Of a stretch of 64,000 nucleotides of DNA, positions 17,774 to 26,133 are shown in pieces. Position numbers and translations under genes: made by a program. Every line of letters begins with the position of its first letter. The first letter of the stretch is position 1. The notes under the pieces are model-generated. The model was not told the DNA's origin. It searched no databases and saw nothing but the letters and a program-made list of their open reading frames with translations. Source of the stretch: Flavobacterium sp. PMTSA4 (lineage in GTDB: Bacteria; Bacteroidota; Bacteroidia; Flavobacteriales; Flavobacteriaceae); contig NZ_CP134890.1 of NCBI RefSeq assembly GCF_032098525.1, forward strand, positions 868,001 to 932,000, written 5' to 3'.

Positions 17774-18205
17774 ATGAAAACGCTAATTTTATCTCTGATT
17801 ACTATAGTTACATTAATTTCTTGTGGCTCAAAAGAACCTGTTCCTATTAAACTAAATGTGGATGCATGTGAATTTTGTAAAATGACTATTTCCAATGGAA
17901 AATTTGGAGCCGAACTGATTACAAAAAAAGGGAGACACTATAAATTTGATGATGTAGCCTGTATGATTCAGTTTGCAAAGTCTAGCACTATTGTTTCCTA
18001 TGAATCATTTTATGTAAATGATTATTTAAAAGATAACACACTTATTCCGGCTGAGACAGCTCATTTTATAAAAGGAGAAAAAATAAATTCTCCAATGCGG
18101 GGCAATTTAGCCGCTTTTACTTCTACTGAAAAACAAACTGAATTTGGAAAAAAACTTGAAGCCCAATCCATGAATTGGTCTGAAGTTTATAATGCTTATA
18201 AATGA
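17774..18205 (+). CDS. nosL: copper chaperone lipoprotein NosL
   Basis: A 143-residue lipoprotein (LISC lipobox) with the NosL motif DACEFCKMTIS, whose Cys and Met residues bind Cu(I). The second block is HYKFDDVACMIQF. NosL delivers copper for CuZ assembly in NosZ. The gene overlaps nosD by four bases (ATGA). Confidence 0.9.
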   Translation: MKTLILSLITIVTLISCGSKEPVPIKLNVDACEFCKMTISNGKFGAELITKKGRHYKFDDVACMIQFAKSSTIVSYESFYVNDYLKDNTLIPAETAHFIKGEKINSPMRGNLAAFTSTEKQTEFGKKLEAQSMNWSEVYNAYK

Positions 18206-19431
18206 AAAAATTAATTTACATAGTATTTCTATTTTGTCTGATGGGTAATGCCAAAACGATTACCGTAGGCAGATTATATGCTGTAAAAACCATAAAACAG
18301 GCTGTCGCTTTGGCTAATGATGGCGATATCATCATCGTTACTCAAGGTGTTTATAAAGAAAGAAATATTATCATCAATAAAAAAATTAAATTTTTAGGCA
18401 AAAATTTTCCTGTTCTTGACGGTCAAAACAAAACTGAAGTACTTTCTGTTACTGCTGACAGTGTTGTGATAAAAGGATTTAAAATTATTAATTCCGGTCA
18501 TGCTGCACTCGATGATCCATGCGGAATTAAAGTATATGACCGGAATTTTGTAGTAATAGAAAATAATATACTCGACAACAATTTCTTTGGAATTTATCTG
18601 CAGAATTGTAAAAATACAGTTGTAAAAAACAACACAATTAAAGCCTATGGAAAACAGGAACAGCTTATTGGTAACGGGATACATTGCTGGAAAAGTGACA
18701 ATCTGCAAATCATTGGTAATAAAATTTCAGGGCATCGAGACGGAATTTATTTTGAATTTGTAACGCAATCGGTCATTTGGAGAAATATTGCCAATAATAA
18801 TATTCGTTACGGATTGCATTTTATGTTTTCCAATGACGATTCCTATTTTACCAACGTCTTCAAAGGAAATGGAGCCGGAGTTGCCGTGATGTTTACCAAA
18901 AATGTAAAAATGTTCAATAATTATTTTGAGGAAAATTGGGGTGATTCGGCTTATGGTTTATTACTCAAAGAAATCTCAGATAGTTATATTTTCAACAACC
19001 GTTTTGCCCGAAACACTTCCGGAATCTACATGGAAGGAACATCAAGAATTAAAGTCGAAAAAAATACTTTTGAAGCCAATGGTTGGGGAATGAAAATTCA
19101 AGCGAGCTGTATGGAAAATGAGATTGTGAACAACAACTTTCTTGGAAATACTTTTGACATCAGCACCAATGGAAGTTTAGTTCTCAATACATTTAACAGT
19201 AATTATTGGGACAAATACGAAGGTTATGACTTGGATAAAAATGGCATTGGCGATGTACCATATCATCCTTTGAGTTTGTTTGGTGTTTTAACAGAAAATA
19301 ATCCGTCTGCTATGATTTTATTCCGCAGTTTTATGATTACGCTTTTAGATAAATCCGAAAAAGTTTTACCTAGTATAACCCCTGATAATTTTATCGATAA
19401 CAAACCGTTAATGAAAAAGTTACCGTTATGA
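18202..19431 (+). CDS. nosD: nitrous oxide reductase maturation protein NosD
   Basis: A 409-residue periplasmic protein with a signal peptide and repeated right-handed beta-helix turns (CASH/NosD repeats, e.g. NFVVIENNILDNNFFGIYLQ). NosD works with the NosFY ABC transporter to assemble the sulfide-bridged CuZ centre. The length is usual for the family. It overlaps nosL and nosF by four bases each, so the genes are translationally coupled. Confidence 0.93.
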   Translation: MKKLIYIVFLFCLMGNAKTITVGRLYAVKTIKQAVALANDGDIIIVTQGVYKERNIIINKKIKFLGKNFPVLDGQNKTEVLSVTADSVVIKGFKIINSGHAALDDPCGIKVYDRNFVVIENNILDNNFFGIYLQNCKNTVVKNNTIKAYGKQEQLIGNGIHCWKSDNLQIIGNKISGHRDGIYFEFVTQSVIWRNIANNNIRYGLHFMFSNDDSYFTNVFKGNGAGVAVMFTKNVKMFNNYFEENWGDSAYGLLLKEISDSYIFNNRFARNTSGIYMEGTSRIKVEKNTFEANGWGMKIQASCMENEIVNNNFLGNTFDISTNGSLVLNTFNSNYWDKYEGYDLDKNGIGDVPYHPLSLFGVLTENNPSAMILFRSFMITLLDKSEKVLPSITPDNFIDNKPLMKKLPL

Positions 19432-20180
19432 TAAAAATAGAAAACATCAATAAAAAATTCGGAAAGTTATCCGTTTTGAATGGTATTAATCTTTTGTTTG
19501 AAAAAGGTCAGTGTATTGCTTTGATTGGTCCGAACGGTTGCGGAAAAACCACACTGATTAAATCCATTCTTGGTATGGTAATTCCTGATAATGGAGTAAT
19601 TGAATTCAATGGAAAATCTATTCTTGGAGATTATTTATACCGTTCAACTATTGGTTATATGCCACAAATTGGTCGTTATCCTGATAATATGACTATCGGA
19701 CAAATTATCGAAATGATTAAAAAAATCAGAAAATCAAATCAAGAATTAGACGAAGATTTATTAAAAGCATTTGAACTCGAAAAAATGTTCTACAAACAAA
19801 TGCGTACGCTTTCTGGTGGAACAACGCAAAAAGTAAGTGCTGTTTTGGCTTTTCTTTTCAATCCTGATGTGTTGATTTTGGACGAACCAACAGCTGGTTT
19901 GGATCCATTGGCATCTGAAATTTTAAAAGAAAAAATCATTCGAGAAAAAGAAAAAGGAAAATTGATTTTGATTACGTCACATTTGTTGAGTGAATTGGAC
20001 GATTTAATTACTGAAATCATTTTTATGCAGGAAGGAAAAGTTCATTTTCATAAAAACATCGAAGTGATAAAAGAAGAAACCGGAGAAAATAAAATTTCAA
20101 AAGCTATCGCTTGTATTTTAAAGCAAAAACAACCTGTTGTAAAAGAAGAAAAACCGGTTATCCGATTACGTTCAGTATAA
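19428..20180 (+). CDS. nosF: NosF ABC transporter ATPase
   Basis: A 250-residue ATP-binding subunit. Walker A is IGPNGCGKTTL, the signature is TLSGGTTQKVS, Walker B is VLILDEPTAGLDP and the switch His is in ITSH. It energises NosY for export of a (probably sulfur) compound used in CuZ biogenesis. It overlaps nosD by four bases and is followed 24 bases later by nosY. Confidence 0.92.
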   Translation: MIKIENINKKFGKLSVLNGINLLFEKGQCIALIGPNGCGKTTLIKSILGMVIPDNGVIEFNGKSILGDYLYRSTIGYMPQIGRYPDNMTIGQIIEMIKKIRKSNQELDEDLLKAFELEKMFYKQMRTLSGGTTQKVSAVLAFLFNPDVLILDEPTAGLDPLASEILKEKIIREKEKGKLILITSHLLSELDDLITEIIFMQEGKVHFHKNIEVIKEETGENKISKAIACILKQKQPVVKEEKPVIRLRSV

Positions 20181-20204
20181 CAACCAAAAACTCACAATTG
20201 TATC

Positions 20205-20972
20205 ATGAACCGAATTATTAAAATCATATTACTTGATATACTAAAGAACAAAATCGTACTGACTTATACGGTAATTTTAGCAGCACTTTCCTGGAGTTCT
20301 TTTGCTTTGGAAGACAATTCAGCCAAAGGTTTACTTACGATTCTCAACGTGATTTTGTTTACTGTGCCATTGGTTTCCGTTTTGTTTTCAACGATTTACC
20401 TTTATAACAGTAATGAATTTATCGAACTTTTGTTAAGCCAACCGGTAAAACGCCGCAAAATCTGGATGAGTTTATTTCTCGGATTATCGTTTTCTATGGT
20501 GTTTGCCTTTTTGGTCGGCGCAGGAATTCCGTTGTTGCTCAATTCACCTGATAGCGTGGGTTTTATGATGATAACTGTTGGATGTTTAATTACCATAATT
20601 TTTGTAGCATTGGCATTTTTAAGCTCGATTTTAACACGTGATAAAGCCAAAGGAATTGGGATTGCTATCATGATTTGGCTGTTTTTTGCCTTGCTTTTTG
20701 ACGGCATCGTTTTGTTCCTTTTGTTCCAGTTATCAGATTATCCGATAGAGAATTTTATGGTTGGATTAACCGCTTTTAGTCCGATTGATTTAGCCCGAAT
20801 TCAAATATTGATGCATCTTGACATCTCGGCAATGATGGGCTATACCGGAGCGATTTTCAAAGACTTCTTCGGAACTTCATCAGGATTGATAATTTCTTTT
20901 CTGCTGCTTTGTTTATGGGCAGTTGTTCCGTTTTTTATTTCACTGAAAAAATTCAACAAAAAAGATTTGTAA
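20205..20972 (+). CDS. nosY: NosY ABC transporter permease
   Basis: A 255-residue protein with six membrane segments, matching NosY in length and gene position. It pairs with NosF in the inner membrane. The next gene starts two bases after the stop, so the haemoglobin gene is very probably co-transcribed. Confidence 0.9.
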   Translation: MNRIIKIILLDILKNKIVLTYTVILAALSWSSFALEDNSAKGLLTILNVILFTVPLVSVLFSTIYLYNSNEFIELLLSQPVKRRKIWMSLFLGLSFSMVFAFLVGAGIPLLLNSPDSVGFMMITVGCLITIIFVALAFLSSILTRDKAKGIGIAIMIWLFFALLFDGIVLFLLFQLSDYPIENFMVGLTAFSPIDLARIQILMHLDISAMMGYTGAIFKDFFGTSSGLIISFLLLCLWAVVPFFISLKKFNKKDL

Positions 20973-20973
20973 C

Positions 20974-21348
20974 ATGAAAACCGACATAAGAAACCGAAAA
21001 GACATCGAAACATTAGTCAATGCGTTTTACGACAGAGTAAAAACGGATGACGTGATTGGTTATTTGTTTAATGACATAGCCAAAGTAAATTGGGAAAAGC
21101 ATTTGCCAAAGATGTATGATTTTTGGGAAAATATACTCTTTTTTACAGCCAATTATGAAGGTAATCCAATGGCAAAACATAAAGAATTACATCAAAAAAG
21201 CCCGATGAACCCAACACATTTCGGACATTGGAATAAATTATTTATCGAAACGGTTGATACACTTTTTGAAGGTCAAAAAGCAGAAGAAATTAAAAACCGG
21301 GCAATGAATATTTCGGCGGCGATGATGTATAAAACGTTAAGCCAATGA
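20974..21348 (+). CDS. group III truncated haemoglobin
   Basis: A 124-residue globin starting RKDIETLVNAFYDRVKTDDV, with the distal-side block LPKMYDFWENILF and a proximal region HKELHQKSPMNPTHFGHWNK, the layout of TrHb3. These globins bind O2 or NO. Location at the end of the nos operon suggests NO scavenging or sensing during N-oxide respiration. It overlaps the next gene by four bases. Confidence 0.85.
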   Translation: MKTDIRNRKDIETLVNAFYDRVKTDDVIGYLFNDIAKVNWEKHLPKMYDFWENILFFTANYEGNPMAKHKELHQKSPMNPTHFGHWNKLFIETVDTLFEGQKAEEIKNRAMNISAAMMYKTLSQ

Positions 21349-21788
21349 TGCATCACGTTATTTTAATTTTTCATTTATTGGCGGCAACGATTTGGGTTGG
21401 CGGGCATCTTTTTTTGGCTATCAGGATTTTGCCCGAAGCATTGAAAAAGAAAGATGCTTCTATCCTGAAAAATTTCAAAAGTAAATTTGAACCTGTTGGA
21501 ATGCCGTCATTATTGGTTTTGTTCGTTACTGGAATTTTGATGGCATATCATTATGATGTAACATTTACCAAATGGTTTTCGTTTTCAAATGCTATCGAAA
21601 AAGTCATTTCTATAAAACTAATTTTGCTATTTACTACGATACTAATGGCTGCATGTGCAGAAACATTAATTTTCCCAAAACTCAAATCGGAACGAATGTT
21701 TCCAGCTGAATTTTTTATTATAACAGTTACAATAATTGCTGTAACAATGTTAATTTTAGGAAGTTTGATTAGAATTGGAGGTTTATAG
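21345..21788 (+). CDS. CopD-like four-helix membrane protein
   Basis: A 147-residue protein with four hydrophobic segments, starting with FHLLAATIWVGGHLFL. The WxGGH segment and fold resemble the CopD/DUF2269 copper-transport family. It is coupled to the haemoglobin gene. Copper movement for NosZ is a reasonable but unproven role. Its last eight codons (LIRIGGL and stop) lie in a 30-bp sequence that is repeated at the end of nadB. Confidence 0.65.
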   Translation: MMHHVILIFHLLAATIWVGGHLFLAIRILPEALKKKDASILKNFKSKFEPVGMPSLLVLFVTGILMAYHYDVTFTKWFSFSNAIEKVISIKLILLFTTILMAACAETLIFPKLKSERMFPAEFFIITVTIIAVTMLILGSLIRIGGL

Positions 21789-21794
21789 TTTTTC
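21765..21794. repeat. 30-bp direct repeat, copy 1
   Basis: This 30-base sequence, starting TTGATTAGAATTGGAGGTTT, contains the end of the CopD-like gene. An identical copy lies at 22703-22732. The two copies bracket about 908 bases that hold a frameshifted gene. Confidence 0.9.
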
Positions 21795-22604
21795 TAAAAT
21801 TTAAAAATACCAGTTTTATCACAAGTTAAAGAATATTTTTTTAGAATATTTAAGATTTCATAATTTGCTAATTCGGAAAAATCACTAGGAGATATATTTT
21901 TTGTGATTTCATCCATCATACAAGTAGCAAAATCTATTTTTGCATTTTCTTCCATATCAGAACTGCTCAAGCTGTTTATTATATGATTATAAACTTTTTC
22001 TTTTATATCCTTAGACCATTTTGTATTATCGCTTGTGGTTTCTTCAATGATTGCAACTACTTCAAATTTCACATTGACTCCTGTATTGAGTGATGGATTT
22101 CTAATACCTAAAAAGAATGTTCCTGAACGTAGGTCGTCTATCTTTATTTTACCATCTTTTGCGTTTAAAACAGTTCCTTCATAAAAATGCGAAGGTCTTG
22201 AATATTCGTAGTTACCAAATATACTTTTTTCTAAAAAGGCATCTAATCCCTTTTTATTCATTAAAAAAACATCAACTGGAGCATTACCGCTACTAACGGA
22301 TAAAGAACTTGCAGCAATGGAGGCTATTGAATTCGCATATAATATATTTGATAATTGAGTAAAAAGTTGTAGACTGTTATTATTAGTATTTGGGGTTGTC
22401 GTAAAAATGTAATACCATTCTAAAGTGTTTGGTGGTAAGTCAATTTTATAATAAACTCTCGTCTTTCCTCCTATATTAGTTGGCACTGTTTACAAATATA
22501 TTTTGTTCTTCAATAATCTTTACAGCCTTTCTAGTTTTGTTAACTACTTGTGAAAACATTAAAAACGGAAGTGATACTAATGTTAATAGTAATATTTTTT
22601 TCAT
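21794..22604 (-). pseudogene. secreted hypothetical protein, frameshifted
   Basis: A signal peptide (MKKILLLTLVSLPFLMFSQV) starts at 22604 and its frame runs to a stop at 22478-22476. The adjacent frame, open from about 22489 to 21794, continues with VPTNIGGKTRVYYKIDLPPN and about 220 more residues. One base added near 22490 (AAACAGTG) would join them into an exported protein of about 270 residues. The mature part is soluble, with strand-rich and helical regions, and belongs to no family I know. The gene lies between the two 30-bp repeats and is probably an acquired, now broken insertion. Confidence 0.6.
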
Positions 22605-22702
22605 AATTATTGATTAAAATGTTAATTTTTTATCAAATCTAATGAAAAATAGATAAGATTAATCTGTAGGTGAGTTTTATATATTTAATCAATCACTTCG
22701 AA

Positions 22703-22732
22703 TTGATTAGAATTGGAGGTTTATAGTTTTTC
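22703..22732. repeat. 30-bp direct repeat, copy 2
   Basis: Identical to 21765-21794. Here the minus strand of the sequence encodes the last residues of NadB (KTINLQF and stop). The same 30 bases thus serve as the C-terminus of two convergent genes. Confidence 0.9.
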
Positions 22733-24251
22733 CTTCTTTGAAAAAGCTTCCTTTATTTTCGTTTCTTTTCAGTGAAAAAGCAACTATCGGAATACTTACC
22801 GTAATCATGTTTTTTAATTCCAAAAATTCTTTGGTCACTTTATATTCGTGTTCCATTTCCTGGCATTGTTTTTTCCAAATAAGTAATTGTTCCAATGCTT
22901 TTTTCAAATCAGTATCATTTCTTATAATACCGGCATTTTGCTGCATACAATTTTGTAAATCTTTTTTGATTTTAGCGATGATTTTTTTGTCCAATATTTT
23001 TTTTGAAGGAAAATAATCGGGAACAGGTTTTTCTACGATTATTTTTTTGACATCCAATTTTTTCAGAAATTCAAAAATCTGATTGGCATAAACCAATGCT
23101 TCCAATAGTGAATTGGATGCTAATCGGTTGGCACCATGTAATCCTGTTTGGGAACATTCACCACAGGCAAATAAATTCTCAATTGAAGTTTGTCCGTTTG
23201 CATCTACCAAAATGCCACCACATAAATAATGTTGCGTTGGAATTACCGGAATCCAGTCTTTTGTAATATCAATACCAGATAACAAACAGTTTTGATAAAT
23301 GGTTGGAAAATGATTTTTAAAAGCTAAAATATCCAAATGCGTACAATCGAGATAAACGCATTTGTCTTTGGATTTTTTCAGTTCGGTTTCAATGCTTCTC
23401 GACACAATATCACGTGATGCTAATTCGCCTCTAACATCGTAATCAAATAGAAATCGGCGACCTTTTTTGGTTTTCAAATAAGCTCCAAAACCTCTTACGG
23501 CTTCCGAAATTAGGAATGTTGACGTTGATTTTGGCATATACAAAGCGGTTGGATGAAATTGTATGAATTCCATTTCTTTAATGGTAGCATTTGCTCGAAT
23601 AGCCATAGCAATTCCGTCACCTGTAGCAATTAACGGATTGGTTGTTTGTTTATAAACCTGACCAATTCCACCGGTTGCTAAAATTGTGAAACGAGAATAA
23701 ACTGGAATTATAGTGTCGTTTTTTTCATCTAAAACAAATGCACCAAAACAACTATTGGATTTGGTAATTAAATCGATGGCAAAATGAAAATCGAGGATTT
23801 CAATGTTCTTTTTTTGATGTGTTTTGGTCAAAATTGCTCTTTCAATTTCTCGTCCAGTTTGGTCTTTGTGATGCACAACACGATGATTGGAATGTCCGCC
23901 TTCTTTGGCTAAATCCAGATTTCCTTCGGCAGTAAGATCAAAATTTGTTCCCCAATCGATAAGTTCTTTCAATCGTTTTGGTCCTTTTTTCACGACCATT
24001 TCTACAACTTCACGATTGCATAATCCATCGCCACAAATTAAAGTGTCGTTAATGTGTTTTTCAAAATCATCATCAATGCCATCAATCACTACGGCAATTC
24101 CGCCTTGTGCATATTTAGTATTCGATTCATCCGCATTGGACTTGGTTACAATCAGTATTTTTCGATCGGGAAATTGTTCTGCCAGTTTGATGGCAACGGT
24201 AAGTCCGGCAATACCTGAACCTAATATAAGATAATCGGTTTCTATTTTCAT
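22707..24251 (-). CDS. nadB: L-aspartate oxidase
   Basis: A 514-residue flavoprotein oxidising L-aspartate to iminoaspartate, the first step of de novo NAD synthesis. The FAD motif LGSGIAGLTVAIKLAEQFPD lies at the N-terminus. The signature NTKYAQGGIAV and the active-site blocks HHKDQTGREIERAI and FIQFHPTALY are present. The length is normal. Its ATG overlaps the nadA stop by one base, so the two genes form an operon and probably share a complex or substrate channel. Confidence 0.95.
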   Translation of the reverse strand: MKIETDYLILGSGIAGLTVAIKLAEQFPDRKILIVTKSNADESNTKYAQGGIAVVIDGIDDDFEKHINDTLICGDGLCNREVVEMVVKKGPKRLKELIDWGTNFDLTAEGNLDLAKEGGHSNHRVVHHKDQTGREIERAILTKTHQKKNIEILDFHFAIDLITKSNSCFGAFVLDEKNDTIIPVYSRFTILATGGIGQVYKQTTNPLIATGDGIAMAIRANATIKEMEFIQFHPTALYMPKSTSTFLISEAVRGFGAYLKTKKGRRFLFDYDVRGELASRDIVSRSIETELKKSKDKCVYLDCTHLDILAFKNHFPTIYQNCLLSGIDITKDWIPVIPTQHYLCGGILVDANGQTSIENLFACGECSQTGLHGANRLASNSLLEALVYANQIFEFLKKLDVKKIIVEKPVPDYFPSKKILDKKIIAKIKKDLQNCMQQNAGIIRNDTDLKKALEQLLIWKKQCQEMEHEYKVTKEFLELKNMITVSIPIVAFSLKRNENKGSFFKEGKTINLQF

Positions 24252-25198
24252 TATTTTGATAATTCCAACATTCGTTTAATCGGTGTCAATGCTTTTTTTG
24301 CAATTTGTTTTGGTACCATAACTTCGGGAGTTTCATTTGCTAAACAATCATATACTTTTTGAAGTGTATTTAGTTTCATATAACCACATTCGCTGCAAGC
24401 ACAAGTATTGTTTTCAAATGATGGCGCAGGAATTAATATTTTATCGGGAACTTCTTCCTGCATTTTGTATAAAATTCCAGCTTCGGTGGCGATGATAAAC
24501 TTGTTTTTTGGACTTTGTTTTACATAATCAATCATTCCGGCAGTTGAACCAATATAGGTTGCTGTTTCCAAAATATGTGTTTCCGATTCGGGATGCGCAA
24601 CAATATCAGCATCGGGATGTTCTTTGTGAAGTTCAATTAATTTATCCAAAGAGAAAGCTTCATGAACAACACAACTTCCGTCCCACAAGATCATTTTTCT
24701 ACCGGTTTTTCGGTTAATGTAATTGCCTAAGTTTTTATCGGGAGCAAAAATTATCGGAATATTTTCGGGAACAGAATTCACAATTTTTTCAGCATTAGAC
24801 GAAGTACAAACCAAGTGACTTAATGCCTTTATTTCTGCCGAACAGTTGACATACGTAATTACAATATGATTAGGATGCGCTTCGATGAATTTCTTGAAGA
24901 TATCCGGCGGACATGATTCTGCTAGAGAACAACCAGCATTCAAATCGGGCAATAAAACTTTCTTTTTTGGATTTAAAACTTTCGCTGTTTCTGCCATAAA
25001 ATGAACTCCAGCAAACAAGATAATATCAGAATTCACTTTTTCGGCTTCTTGTGATAAACCTAGACTGTCACCTACATAATCGGCAATTTCCTGAATTTCG
25101 GGTTGCTGATAATAATGAGCCAAAATCACAGCATTTTTTTCTTTTTTTAAAGCAAGTATCTTTTGTTTCAGATTTTCCATTAGATATTTTTTTACCAC
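24251..25198 (-). CDS. nadA: quinolinate synthase
   Basis: A protein of about 309-315 residues that condenses iminoaspartate with dihydroxyacetone phosphate to quinolinate using a [4Fe-4S] cluster. Likely cluster Cys residues are in DLNAGCSLAESC, in TYVNCSAEIK and in CACSECGYMK. The first ATG is at 25198, but the second at 25180 (MENLKQKILALKKEKN) fits family N-termini better. The cluster makes the enzyme oxygen- and NO-sensitive, which may be relevant to the neighbourhood of ric. Confidence 0.93.
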   Translation of the reverse strand: MVKKYLMENLKQKILALKKEKNAVILAHYYQQPEIQEIADYVGDSLGLSQEAEKVNSDIILFAGVHFMAETAKVLNPKKKVLLPDLNAGCSLAESCPPDIFKKFIEAHPNHIVITYVNCSAEIKALSHLVCTSSNAEKIVNSVPENIPIIFAPDKNLGNYINRKTGRKMILWDGSCVVHEAFSLDKLIELHKEHPDADIVAHPESETHILETATYIGSTAGMIDYVKQSPKNKFIIATEAGILYKMQEEVPDKILIPAPSFENNTCACSECGYMKLNTLQKVYDCLANETPEVMVPKQIAKKALTPIKRMLELSK

Positions 25199-25277
25199 GA
25201 ATTACACAGATTTTCAATTCACAACATTTCAATCTGTTCAATAAAAGAACAAAGTAACTACTGAAATTTTCCATTTA

Positions 25278-25324
25278 ATATGATTTTAGTCATAGAATGC
25301 TATTGGTTTTATGGCGTAATATTG
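25278..25324 (+). promoter_or_regulatory. Crp/Fnr-type box and -7 element of ric
   Basis: TATGA-TTTTAG-TCATA (25279-25294) is centred at 25286.5. A -7 element, TAATATTG (25317-25324), ends 37.5 bp from the centre. This is one of six boxes with the same geometry. The nadA start lies 80 bp away on the other side, so some effect on nadAB is possible. Confidence 0.7.
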
Positions 25325-25367
25325 AAACAACTTTAGTACTTGAAAATCTCATTAAAAACATTTCATT

Positions 25368-26108
25368 ATGAATACATTAGAACATCCAACAGTAGGCGAA
25401 TTTGTAGCCGAAGATTTTAGAACAGCAGCCGTTTTTTCTAAATATGGTATTGATTTTTGCTGCAAAGGCAATAGAACGATAGAACAAGCTTGTGAAAAAA
25501 AAGGTATTGATCCCGAAGAAGTAAAAAAAGAAGTATTGCAAGTTTTAAATACTCAAACCGGGCAAGAAATTGATTTTAAATCGTGGCCAATTGATTTGCT
25601 TATTGATTATATCGAAAAGACACATCATCGTTATGTAGAAGAAAAATCGACTGCTTTGTTGTTTTACCTTGATAAGCTTTGCAAAGTTCACGGACAAAGA
25701 CATCCAGAGTTGTTTGAAATTGCGCTTCATTTTAAAATCTCAGCAGGCGAATTGGCGCAACACATGAAAAAAGAAGAGCTGATTTTATTTCCATTTGTCA
25801 AAAAAATGTACAATGCTTTGAGAGAAAATAATTCTATCGAACAAGCTCATTTTGGAACCGTGAGTAATCCTATCGCGATGATGATGGATGAACACGATAA
25901 TGAAGGCGAACGTTTTAGAATTATTGCGAAGCTTACAAATGATTATAATCCGCCAGCCGATGCTTGTGAAACCTACAAAGTAACTTTTGCCATGCTAAAA
26001 GAGTTTGAACAAGATTTACACAAACACATTCATTTGGAAAACAATATTGTATTTCCAAAAGCCAAAGAAATGGAAACAAAATTCAATATCATAGAACCAA
26101 TTAACTAA
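25368..26108 (+). CDS. ric: iron-sulfur cluster repair di-iron protein Ric/ScdA
   Basis: A 246-residue protein with an N-terminal ScdA_N domain containing the CC motif (DFCCKGNRT, about residue 31) and a C-terminal haemerythrin-like domain with di-iron His/Glu ligands (HHRYVEE, HPELFEIALHF, MMDEHDNEGERF and HKHIHLENNIVFP). Ric/YtfE proteins repair Fe-S clusters damaged by NO or oxidants. A box shared with nos and nor genes lies upstream. The nrdD gene follows after 25 bases in the same direction. Confidence 0.93.
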   Translation: MNTLEHPTVGEFVAEDFRTAAVFSKYGIDFCCKGNRTIEQACEKKGIDPEEVKKEVLQVLNTQTGQEIDFKSWPIDLLIDYIEKTHHRYVEEKSTALLFYLDKLCKVHGQRHPELFEIALHFKISAGELAQHMKKEELILFPFVKKMYNALRENNSIEQAHFGTVSNPIAMMMDEHDNEGERFRIIAKLTNDYNPPADACETYKVTFAMLKEFEQDLHKHIHLENNIVFPKAKEMETKFNIIEPIN

Positions 26109-26133
26109 TACAAAAATCAAAAACACGCTCATA

